Below the pieces are notes generated by a model, which was given only the letters and a program-made list of their open reading frames with translations, had not been told where the DNA came from and ran no database searches. Below, piece after piece: positions 18,865-26,617 of a stretch of 64,000 nt of DNA. This DNA comes from Flavobacteriales bacterium (GTDB taxonomy: Bacteria > Bacteroidota > Bacteroidia > Flavobacteriales_F > PHOS-HE28). The stretch spans positions 1 to 64,000 of the forward strand of contig JACJZJ010000003.1 in NCBI GenBank assembly GCA_020635675.1, written 5' to 3'. The position numbers and the translations under genes are program-made. How positions within the stretch are numbered: position 1 is the stretch's first letter; every line of letters begins with the position of its first letter.

Positions 18865-20133
18865 ATGGACGGAACGCTCGAACAAGCCCGCCTGCATGAT
18901 GCCGGTGATCCCCTCCGCGGCTTCCGTGACCGGTTCCATTTCCCACAGCACAACGGCCGACCGGTCGTCTATTTCACCGGCAACTCGCTGGGTCTGCAAC
19001 CGAAAGGTGTGGGGGCGGCCCTGGAACAGGAGTTGGACGATTGGGCCCGTCATGGGGTCGAGGGCCATTTCCAGGCGAAGAATCCGTGGTATTCGTATCA
19101 CGAAGGCTTCAGGGACGGCCTGGCCCGCATCGTCGGAGCCAAGCCGGAGGAAGTGGTCGCCATGAACGGTCTGACCACCAACCTGCACCTGTTGATGGTG
19201 TCGTTCTATCGTCCAAGTGGAAAACGTGTGAAGATCCTTTGTGAGGAACGTCCCTTTCCGAGCGATACCTACGCGATGGCCTCTCAGATAGCCTTCCACG
19301 GGTTCGACCCCGACGAACACCTGGTGGAGATGCGGCCACGGGAAGGGGAGGTCTTGCTGCGCACGGAGGATATCGTGTCACGCATCGCGGACCTGGGCGA
19401 TGAGCTGGCGTTGGTGCTCTTCGGCGGTGTGAACTTCTATACCGGCCAGGCCTTTGATCTGCGTGCGATCACCGCCGCGGGGCACGCGGCAGGTGCCATC
19501 GTGGGCTTCGATCTGGCCCATGCCGCCGGCAACATCCGTCTGGCCCTGCACGAGCACAACGCGGACTTCGCATGCTGGTGCAGTTACAAGTACCTGAATT
19601 CCGGTCCTGGCGGCATCGGGGGTGCGTTCGTCCATGAACGGCATTTCGGAGAGGACCTTCCGCGCTTCGCCGGTTGGTGGGGGCATGACAAGGAGGAACG
19701 CTTCAAGATGGAACGCACCTTCAAGCCCATCCCCACCGCCGAGGCCTGGCAATTGAGCAATGCACCTGTGTTCGCCATGGCGCCGCACCGTGCCGCATTG
19801 GACATCTTTGATGAGGCCGGAATGGACCGCCTGATCGCCAAGAGCCGCGAATTGACCGGATATCTTGAGACCACGATCGATCGTGTGGCGGAAGCGACCG
19901 GTTCGGACCTGGAGATCATCACCCCGCGCGATCCCGACCAGCGTGGTTGCCAGCTCAGCGTTGTATTGCACGGGCACGGGCGCAAGCTTTTCGACGCGCT
20001 CACCGGTCACGGCGTGATCGCCGACTGGCGCGAACCGAACGTGATCCGCATGGCCCCCGTGCCGCTGTACAACAGTTTCGAGGACGTTCAGCGCTTCGGT
20101 TCGGTACTGGAACAATGCCTGTCCAAGCCATGA
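18865..20133 (+). CDS. kynU: Kynureninase
   Basis: The 422-aa PLP enzyme cleaves kynurenine or 3-hydroxykynurenine to (3-hydroxy)anthranilate and alanine. Motifs seen: YFTGNSLGLQPK near the N-terminus, MNGLTTNLHLLMVSFY, VGFDLAHAAGN (with the PLP-contacting aspartate), and the lysine at residue 242 in CSYKYLNSGPGG. WWGH and the C-terminal RMAPVPLYNSFED block are also typical. Length fits the family. Its stop overlaps the kmo start as ATGA. With kmo it gives 3-hydroxyanthranilate, the entry to quinolinate and de novo NAD synthesis; tryptophan dioxygenase and the 3-hydroxyanthranilate dioxygenase are not in the window. Confidence 0.95.
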   Translation: MDGTLEQARLHDAGDPLRGFRDRFHFPQHNGRPVVYFTGNSLGLQPKGVGAALEQELDDWARHGVEGHFQAKNPWYSYHEGFRDGLARIVGAKPEEVVAMNGLTTNLHLLMVSFYRPSGKRVKILCEERPFPSDTYAMASQIAFHGFDPDEHLVEMRPREGEVLLRTEDIVSRIADLGDELALVLFGGVNFYTGQAFDLRAITAAGHAAGAIVGFDLAHAAGNIRLALHEHNADFACWCSYKYLNSGPGGIGGAFVHERHFGEDLPRFAGWWGHDKEERFKMERTFKPIPTAEAWQLSNAPVFAMAPHRAALDIFDEAGMDRLIAKSRELTGYLETTIDRVAEATGSDLEIITPRDPDQRGCQLSVVLHGHGRKLFDALTGHGVIADWREPNVIRMAPVPLYNSFEDVQRFGSVLEQCLSKP

Positions 20134-21470
20134 AGAACATCACCATCGTCGGCGGCGGCCTTGTCGGATCCCTGCTCGCCGTGTTCCTGGCCAAGCGTGG
20201 CCATAAAGTGAACGTCTACGAGCGCCGTCCCGACCCCCGGAGGTCCGATGTGTATGCAGGCCGGAGCATCAACCTCGTGGTGAGCCACAGGGGATGGACC
20301 GCCCTGCGCGCGGCAGGCGTCGACAAGGAGGTGGAGCGCATCGTCGTGCCCGTGTATGCGCGCATGACGCACGACCGCGACGGCAAGCTGACGCGGCTGC
20401 CGTACAGCATTGATGAACGCGCCATCCACAGCGTGGGCCGCGGCGAGCTCAACAAGCTGTTGCTGACCGAGGCGGAAAAGATGCCCAACGTCGCGCTCCA
20501 CTTCGGCCACCGGTGCACCGGCGTGCATCTCGACACCGCCACCTGCAGTTTCCACGATGAACTGGAGGGCGATGACGTGGCCGCGCCCGCCGATCTCGTG
20601 TTCGGGGCGGACGGTGCGCCCAGTGCCGTGCGCGCCGAGATGGCCAAGGGCCGGTTCAACTTCAGCCAGGAGTTCATCGAACACGACTACAAGGAGATCG
20701 CCTTCCCGCCGAACCCGGACGGCACGCCACGGATGGACCCCAACTGCCTGCACATCTGGCCGCGCCGCTATTTCATGCTCATGGGCCTGGCCAATATCGA
20801 CGGCGGCTTCACCGGTACCTTGTTCATGCCGCACGAGGGCGAATACTCCTTCGATCGGATCACGGACGAGAAGGAACTGATGCGCTTCTTCCAGGAGCAT
20901 TTCAAGGACGCCATCCCCATGCTGCCCGACCTCGCCGAGCAGTACTTCCGCAATCCCCAAAGCAACCTGGCCATCATCCGGTGTTCCCCCTGGACCCACG
21001 AGGACAAGGTGGCCTTGGTGGGGGATGCCGCCCACGCCATCGTCCCTTTCTATGGCGAAGGCATGAACGCCGGCTACGAGGATTGCAAAGTGCTGAACGA
21101 CCTGCTGAACGCGCATGGCGACGACGATTGGGGCACGGTGCTCGATGCGTACGGCAAGGCGCGCAAACCCAACGGCGATGCGATCGCCGACCTGTCGCTC
21201 CGGAACTTCGTGGAGATGCGTGATCTGGTGGCCGACCCGCGCTTCATCCTGCGCAAGAAGATCGAGGGCCGCCTGCAGCACTTGCACCCGGACAAGTGGC
21301 TGCCATTGTACAGCCAGGTCAAGTTCACCGACATTCCCTACGTGGAGGCCCTGCGCGAGGGCCAGCGCCACGACCGCATCATGGAACAGGTGCTGGCGAT
21401 GCCGGGGGTCGCGGAGAAGTGGGAGAGCCAGGAGGTGGAGCGGAAAGCGTTGGAGCTGTTGGAGGGCTGA
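20130..21470 (+). CDS. kmo: Kynurenine 3-monooxygenase
   Basis: This 446-aa FAD enzyme hydroxylates kynurenine with NADPH and oxygen. The dinucleotide-binding motif VGGGLVGSLLAVFLAKRG starts at residue 6, RSINLVVSHRG follows at about 50, and the flavin-contacting GD motif reads VALVGDAAHAIVPFYGEGMNAGYEDC. The C-terminal end is typical of the family, where a hydrophobic helix helps substrate binding and membrane contact. The ATG overlaps the kynU stop, so the two are coupled. No terminator was seen after it. Confidence 0.95.
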   Translation: MKNITIVGGGLVGSLLAVFLAKRGHKVNVYERRPDPRRSDVYAGRSINLVVSHRGWTALRAAGVDKEVERIVVPVYARMTHDRDGKLTRLPYSIDERAIHSVGRGELNKLLLTEAEKMPNVALHFGHRCTGVHLDTATCSFHDELEGDDVAAPADLVFGADGAPSAVRAEMAKGRFNFSQEFIEHDYKEIAFPPNPDGTPRMDPNCLHIWPRRYFMLMGLANIDGGFTGTLFMPHEGEYSFDRITDEKELMRFFQEHFKDAIPMLPDLAEQYFRNPQSNLAIIRCSPWTHEDKVALVGDAAHAIVPFYGEGMNAGYEDCKVLNDLLNAHGDDDWGTVLDAYGKARKPNGDAIADLSLRNFVEMRDLVADPRFILRKKIEGRLQHLHPDKWLPLYSQVKFTDIPYVEALREGQRHDRIMEQVLAMPGVAEKWESQEVERKALELLEG

Positions 21471-21554
21471 GGTCGGTCGAGCACACAGGGACACGTTGAC
21501 ACTTTCCCCGATCCCGCTGCGTTCTATCGGGGCGTGCCTTCCCACTTTCGTGAC

Positions 21555-22424
21555 ATGCTCCTCCGAAGGTCCATCGCGTTGTTGCTCATCGCGGCGATAC
21601 ACGTCCCAGCGGCGCACGCCCAGAAGATCTTCGAACGCAAGCGGCCGGAGATCATCCCCACGGATGGCAAGATGCGCCGTGGCGGGCTCTATTTCGGGCT
21701 GGGTGCCACCTATACCCTCACGCGCTTCAACAACACCGAGGAGGAATTGTTCCGGGTGGCGGACACGGTCTACAACGTGACCTTCGACCCCAACGGCCGC
21801 TTCGGGTTCTATGCCGAGGCCGGTTGGTTCCACGCCACGCGCGATCCGGTGATCCTGGACTATTGGGACTTCGGCCTGGCCTACAAGCAGTTGAACGGCG
21901 AACAAGCCCACGATGGCCTGCTCCATCTCGGCCTGAACGAGAACGATACCGTCATACCGACCGCCGGCAGTGGGCGTTTCGCGGAGCAATACCTCACCCT
22001 GCACGTCAACGCCAACAAGTTCTTCCAGGTGGGGGACTACAGCTTAATCCAGCTTACGCTCGGGGCCAACGCCGACTGGGACTTCAGCAGCAGCCGGAAC
22101 TATGACGGCGACGTTTTCGTGGTGGCGGACCAGGAGTTCCCGCCTGACCTCATCGCGCAGGTGCACGTCAAGGTGGGCTACGGATTCAAGGTGTCGAAGC
22201 GCTTGCTGATCATCCCCGCGTTGGAAACCCCCTTCTTCAATGCCGTGCCGATCGACAAGGAGTGGGGGAACCTCCAATGGTTCAACAGCCGCTATCACCC
22301 GTTCATCCTGAGCGTGCGCTTTCTGTTCCTACGCTATCCCAAGGGCTTCGACTGTCCACCTCCGATCCGGCACAACCGCTTCGAGAAGAGCAAGGAGTAC
22401 AAACCGGACAGCTACCACCCCTGA
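21555..22424 (+). CDS. Putative outer-membrane beta-barrel protein
   Basis: The 289-aa product has a signal peptide (MLLRRSIALLLIAAIHVPAAHAQ) and a mature part with alternating aromatic/hydrophobic strands (GGLYFGLGATYTLTRF, RFGFYAEAGWFHA, LIQLTLGANADWDF, PFILSVRFLFLRYP), consistent with a small outer-membrane barrel. The C-terminal tail is polar and basic. I recognise no named family. A GTG at 21534 is in frame but would put seven residues before the signal peptide, so the ATG at 21555 is preferred. It follows kmo with an 84-base gap. Convergent with the VCBS lipoprotein, only 15 bases apart. Confidence 0.68.
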   Translation: MLLRRSIALLLIAAIHVPAAHAQKIFERKRPEIIPTDGKMRRGGLYFGLGATYTLTRFNNTEEELFRVADTVYNVTFDPNGRFGFYAEAGWFHATRDPVILDYWDFGLAYKQLNGEQAHDGLLHLGLNENDTVIPTAGSGRFAEQYLTLHVNANKFFQVGDYSLIQLTLGANADWDFSSSRNYDGDVFVVADQEFPPDLIAQVHVKVGYGFKVSKRLLIIPALETPFFNAVPIDKEWGNLQWFNSRYHPFILSVRFLFLRYPKGFDCPPPIRHNRFEKSKEYKPDSYHP

Positions 22425-22439
22425 CCGGTCCCGGCGGTC

Positions 22440-25400
22440 CTAGCGCTGCGCGATCATGTTGGGCTTCGGCGGGGCCACCATTGCGAAGGCGCGCAACGGC
22501 CCGCTGTTGCTGGCGATGACGTAAAGCGGCAGGCCGGCCTTGCCCAGATGCACCACCTGCAGATCGCGCACGTCGTCCGGGGCGAACAGTCCCGAGGTGA
22601 GCACGGGCACCGGAGTGAAGCCCCGCTTCCCATCGCCCAGGAGAACCAGGCCATTGCCGGCGTCGTACCGCGTGGTCTCCACTTCGGATCCGTAGAGGTT
22701 CCCCGCGACGACCAGGTCAGGCCGACCATCGTTGTTCACGTCGTCCACAATGCAGCCACGGACCGGGGCGATCTGTGCCAGGTTGGGGAGGGCGGAGGGC
22801 GTGAAGTGCCCGCCATCGTTCCACCAGACCATGCTGCGCAGGTCGGTGGCATGCAGGTGCAATGCCTTCTGGAGCTTGTCATGCCCATAGAGTTGATCGA
22901 GGTCGGCTTTTGCAAAGGCGTTGTAGGTGCCGAACCGCTGCTTGATGAAAGGCATTTGTTCGCTGGAGCATTCACGCCCCCGCACAGGCACGCAGGTGGA
23001 ATCGCTTTGGTGCTTTGCCAGAACGATATCGTTCGTTCCTGAGTCGTCGAGGTCGGCCATGTAGATCTCCAGGGGCTTTTGGGTCGATGGGTGGAACTTG
23101 TTGTTCAGTCCCAGGTTCCCGGCCACGAGATCCTGATCGCCGTCACCGTCGAGGTCGGCCAGCTTCAGGTCGTACCACCAGCCGGATATACCGGGGTCGG
23201 TCCAGGTATCCGTCGCGTCGACCAGCTTGTTCTCCCTTTTCAGGAAGCAGCACAGGGGCATCCACTCGCCGCAGACGATCAGGTCCTGCTCACCGTCACC
23301 ATCAAGGTCGGTGTGGACCGCGTCCGTGATCATGCCGGCATGCTCCAGGTCAGGCGCCCACTGGGCGATCCGGTCGACGAAGGCGTGTCCCTCGTTGATC
23401 AGTAGATAGCTTTTCGGTGGGGTGGGATAGGCGCCCGGCACGTTCCGACCACCGACGAAAAGATCCAGGTCACCATCTCCGTCCACATCCCATGACATCA
23501 CCACCTGCGTGGAAGTCGGCATGTCGGGCAGCGCTCCGTTGGCCTCGGTAAAATGCCCATGACCGTCATTGATGTAGAGGCGGTCCTGATAAGCGGGTCC
23601 CTCCCGGCCGAACTCGGTGCTACCGGCCGCCAGGTAGAGGTCCTGGTCGCCGTCGCCGTCCGCATCGAAGAAGTGTTCGCCGATGAACTCCTGTTGCTTG
23701 TGGGCCGCCCAAGGTGTGTTGCCTGAAGGGCGGAAACCGCCCGCCGCCGTCTGGAGGAACAGGACCGGCACGTGACCACTGGCCGCACCGACGAAGAGGT
23801 CCTCCAAACCGTCGCCGTTGGCATCGGCCACGGCCAACCGCGGACCATGTTGGGATTGGGCGTGGGGGAGGAGGATCTCGTCCTTGAAATCATCGAAGTC
23901 GCTCTCCTGATGGACCAGGACGAGACCGCGCTCGACCGCCTCATCCTTCATCCATGGTCGTTCCTTCTCCACCGCACGCACGGCATGCGCAATTTGGTCC
24001 TGATGGATCGTCAGACGGGTATCCTTTTTGAGGTCCGAAAGGGTGGACCAGGTCCCGTCCGGCCAGTGGATGTCCATCGTAACGGGTGTGGCATCCCCGA
24101 GGCCGAAATGCAATACCGGGTCGACGCCGCTTTGGAACCCCCGCGCAAGGGCCACCTCGGCATACTGATCGCCCTTGTCGGTATGGAGGACCGCAGTGGC
24201 GCCGACCGCGAAGGTGTTCGGTGCCGGTGCGCGCAGGTCCGCCGCCAGATAGTGCGTTCCCTGCGCGTCCCTGTTCCGGTTCTCGATCACGCGCACCGGA
24301 GCGTTCATGTCGCAGGTCACCAGGTCGATGTCGCCATCGTTGTCCAGATCGGCATAGGTGGCACCCGTACTCACGCTGTTCTGGTGGTAGCCCCAGTCGT
24401 CCATCATCTTCGAGAACGTCAGGTCACCGTTGTTGCGGAATACGAAATTGTCCGTGTGTCCCAGGGGAAAGAGCGCGATGGCGTCCTCGAACCGGATGCG
24501 GCGGCCCATGGACCTTTTCATCTGTTCCAGCCTCACCTTCGCGTCGTTGTTGCCGGTCTCGCGCCAGACCCCGTTCGTGATGAAGAGGTCCTTCCAACCG
24601 TCGTTGTCCAGGTCCGCGAACAAGGGCGCCCAACTCCACCCCGTGCGATCGACGCCCGCCAGATGTGCGATATCGGAGAAGGTGCCGTTGCCATTGTTCA
24701 ACTGCAGCATGTTCGTCATGTACTGATGGTGCCACCCGGCGTCCACCATGAGCTGGAAGTTCTTGGGCCGCATGGAGGCCATGTTGGTCTTGGAACCGTA
24801 GTGGTCCGGCGGGGTCATGTCCACCACCACCAGGTCCTGCAGTCCATCATTGTTGAAATCGGCGCGATCCACACCCATAGCGAAGAGGCAGATGTGGCGC
24901 ATGACGTTCAGGATGTCGTTCTGGAAACGGCCGCCGCCCTGGTTCACGAAGAGCTGATCGGGTTCGGTGAAATCATCGGAAACATAGATGTCGGGCGATC
25001 CGTCACCGTTCATGTCGCCCACCGCGGCGGCCAGTCCCCAGGCATGGTTGAGCACGCCTGAGGAGGACGTGCGGTCCGTGAAGCGGCCGTTCCCGTCATT
25101 GATATAGAGCCGGTCCGTGAATGGTGAACGCGGGTTCACCAGCACCGCGCTGTTGACGGCCTTGTTGTGCTCGAAATCGATGCGCGTGGAAACGAGGTAC
25201 AGGTCCAGGTCGCCATCCTGGTCAAGATCATGGAAGTAGGCCATTTGGCTGTGACCGGCGTCGTTCAGACCGTAAGCCTCGGCCTCCTCGGTGAAGCGGA
25301 GGTCGCCATGGTTGATGAAAAGCTTGTTCGCCAGTTGGCGCGGGTCCTGCGATGGTCCCGAAAGGCAGACATAGATGTCCAACAACCCGTCCGCGTTCAC

Positions 25401-25835
25401 GTCCACCATCGTCACCCCTGTGGCCCAGGCGTTCTTCAGATCGATACCGGCATCGTGCGTGATGTCCTGGAAGCGGAGCTCCCCCAGGTTGTGGTAGAGC
25501 GCGGAACCATTGTTCATGGAGGTGAAGAAAAGTTCGGGCAACCCGTCATTGTCCAGGTCGCCGCTGGTCACGCCTCCGCTGTTGTACACGTACATGTAAC
25601 GGAAGTAGCTCATCAGGGAATCCTCCAGGATGCGGTCCTGGAACGCGATGCCACGTTCCTCTCCCGAATGGACCACGAGCATGGGTGCTCGGGTGGTGTC
25701 CGCAGGCGCGGTGGTGACGGATGGAGGTGTGCTGCCGTCGTGCGCTCCCTGGCAGGAGAACAGCAAGGCAATGGCCAACGGCAATGCCGGCCAGGTAGCG
25801 GGGCAGGGTGGGAGCGAGGTCCTTGATGTGGGCAT
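22440..25835 (-). CDS. Large VCBS/FG-GAP lipoprotein with an ASPIC/UnbV domain
   Basis: The 1131-aa protein has a lipobox (LLFSCQG, Cys28). The rest is repeats with calcium-binding-like turns (GDLDNDGLPELFF, DVNADGLLDIYV, DMNGDGSPDIYVS, DADGDGDQDLYLA, DLDGDGDQDLVAG), the FG-GAP/VCBS beta-propeller type. About midway, GTHYLAADLRAPAPNTFAVG to FGLGDATPVTMDIHWPDGTW matches the ASPIC/UnbV domain found in CRTAC1-like proteins. A second run of repeats follows it, so the protein reads as two propellers joined by an UnbV domain. It is likely anchored at the cell surface, binding sugar or protein; function is unknown. A perfect palindrome lies just before the start. Confidence 0.87.
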   Translation of the reverse strand: MPTSRTSLPPCPATWPALPLAIALLFSCQGAHDGSTPPSVTTAPADTTRAPMLVVHSGEERGIAFQDRILEDSLMSYFRYMYVYNSGGVTSGDLDNDGLPELFFTSMNNGSALYHNLGELRFQDITHDAGIDLKNAWATGVTMVDVNADGLLDIYVCLSGPSQDPRQLANKLFINHGDLRFTEEAEAYGLNDAGHSQMAYFHDLDQDGDLDLYLVSTRIDFEHNKAVNSAVLVNPRSPFTDRLYINDGNGRFTDRTSSSGVLNHAWGLAAAVGDMNGDGSPDIYVSDDFTEPDQLFVNQGGGRFQNDILNVMRHICLFAMGVDRADFNNDGLQDLVVVDMTPPDHYGSKTNMASMRPKNFQLMVDAGWHHQYMTNMLQLNNGNGTFSDIAHLAGVDRTGWSWAPLFADLDNDGWKDLFITNGVWRETGNNDAKVRLEQMKRSMGRRIRFEDAIALFPLGHTDNFVFRNNGDLTFSKMMDDWGYHQNSVSTGATYADLDNDGDIDLVTCDMNAPVRVIENRNRDAQGTHYLAADLRAPAPNTFAVGATAVLHTDKGDQYAEVALARGFQSGVDPVLHFGLGDATPVTMDIHWPDGTWSTLSDLKKDTRLTIHQDQIAHAVRAVEKERPWMKDEAVERGLVLVHQESDFDDFKDEILLPHAQSQHGPRLAVADANGDGLEDLFVGAASGHVPVLFLQTAAGGFRPSGNTPWAAHKQQEFIGEHFFDADGDGDQDLYLAAGSTEFGREGPAYQDRLYINDGHGHFTEANGALPDMPTSTQVVMSWDVDGDGDLDLFVGGRNVPGAYPTPPKSYLLINEGHAFVDRIAQWAPDLEHAGMITDAVHTDLDGDGEQDLIVCGEWMPLCCFLKRENKLVDATDTWTDPGISGWWYDLKLADLDGDGDQDLVAGNLGLNNKFHPSTQKPLEIYMADLDDSGTNDIVLAKHQSDSTCVPVRGRECSSEQMPFIKQRFGTYNAFAKADLDQLYGHDKLQKALHLHATDLRSMVWWNDGGHFTPSALPNLAQIAPVRGCIVDDVNNDGRPDLVVAGNLYGSEVETTRYDAGNGLVLLGDGKRGFTPVPVLTSGLFAPDDVRDLQVVHLGKAGLPLYVIASNSGPLRAFAMVAPPKPNMIAQR

Positions 25836-25855
25836 GGAACAAGCGGACTTGTTCC
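25836..25855. repeat. 20-bp palindrome abutting the VCBS lipoprotein start
   Basis: GGAACAAG and CTTGTTCC are perfect complements around CGGA. It directly touches the start codon and covers the ribosome-binding region. A possible -7 box (TATCTTTT, minus 25875-25868) sits 12 bases beyond it, so the palindrome would be in the leader or over the transcription start: a candidate operator or translational hairpin. Confidence 0.5.
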
Positions 25856-25888
25856 TTGCAGGTGGCGAAAAGATAGGCGATCCCGGGT

Positions 25889-26548
25889 TCAGCGGCCACC
25901 GCTGGCGCTCAACTCACGGAGGAACGGATTGGCCCGTCGTTCCGCCCCGATGGTGGTGTCCGGTCCGTGGCCGCTGTGCACGATCACATCATCGGACAAG
26001 GTCATCAGGCTCTCGCGGATGCTGGACAGCAACTGGGCGTAGTTCCCGCCAGGAAGGTCCGTGCGGCCGATGCTCCTTTGGAACAGCACATCGCCGGAGA
26101 GGATGCACCCTGCCGCTTGGCACAGAAAGGCCACATGGCCCGGGGAGTGCCCCGGTACATGCAATACTTCCAAACGATCCTCTCCGAGTTCGATCACATC
26201 CCCGGCGTGCAGGAACCGCTCCGGCATCGGAGAGGGGTCGCAGTGAAGGCCGTACAGCAGGGCCTGCTGGGGTGCACCCAGGAGCAGTTCCAGGTCGTCG
26301 GGGTGCAACTCCGGGGTCGGCCCGAACCGCCGCTGTACCCAGGCATTGCCGAATACATGATCGACATGCGCATGCGTGTTCAGGCAACGCACCAAAGTGA
26401 GCCCCTGTTCCGTTAGGTACTGTTCAAGTTCATGTTCCTCGCTCGCGTTCCAACATCCGGGGTCCACCACGATGGCCTCGCGACCATTGTGCACCACGTA
26501 GGTGTTCTCCTGGAACGGGTTGAAAGTGAAACGGGCAACGCGGAGCAT
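25889..26548 (-). CDS. MBL-fold metallo-hydrolase
   Basis: This 219-aa protein has the metallo-beta-lactamase zinc motif THAHVDH at residues 58-64, a third histidine in VPGHSPGHVAF (about 131-141), the bridging aspartate in LSGDVLFQ and a late histidine in VIVHSGHGPDTT. The glyoxalase II-like pattern (NTYVV, IVVDPGCW) suggests a thioester hydrolase of the glyoxalase II or persulfide-dioxygenase-related group. The open frame extends to 27706, but that extension is antisense to the barrel gene. The ATG at 26548 is chosen because a TACTTTCG box is upstream on the same strand. The substrate is not determined. Confidence 0.88.
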   Translation of the reverse strand: MLRVARFTFNPFQENTYVVHNGREAIVVDPGCWNASEEHELEQYLTEQGLTLVRCLNTHAHVDHVFGNAWVQRRFGPTPELHPDDLELLLGAPQQALLYGLHCDPSPMPERFLHAGDVIELGEDRLEVLHVPGHSPGHVAFLCQAAGCILSGDVLFQRSIGRTDLPGGNYAQLLSSIRESLMTLSDDVIVHSGHGPDTTIGAERRANPFLRELSASGGR

Positions 26549-26595
26549 GCTGGAAAAGCAAGAAATTCGCAGGGTCCGATCCCCAGGAAGGCGGA

Positions 26596-26603
26596 CGAAA
26601 GTA
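26596..26603 (-). promoter_or_regulatory. -7 box TACTTTCG before the MBL-fold gene
   Basis: TAnnTTcG variant, 47 bases before the ATG. It sits back to back with a plus-strand box only two bases away. Confidence 0.5.
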
Positions 26604-26605
26604 GC

Positions 26606-26613
26606 TATCTTCA
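26606..26613 (+). promoter_or_regulatory. -7 box TATCTTCA before the propeller/barrel gene
   Basis: TAnnTTcA variant ending four bases before the GTG start. The same variant recurs before other genes of the window. Confidence 0.45.
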
Positions 26614-26617
26614 ACCA

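Noticed and set aside
20088..22004. A 638-aa minus-strand open frame across kmo and the following gene
   Set aside because: Antisense shadow of kmo and the barrel gene, with compositionally biased residues; the opposite strand carries clear enzyme motifs.
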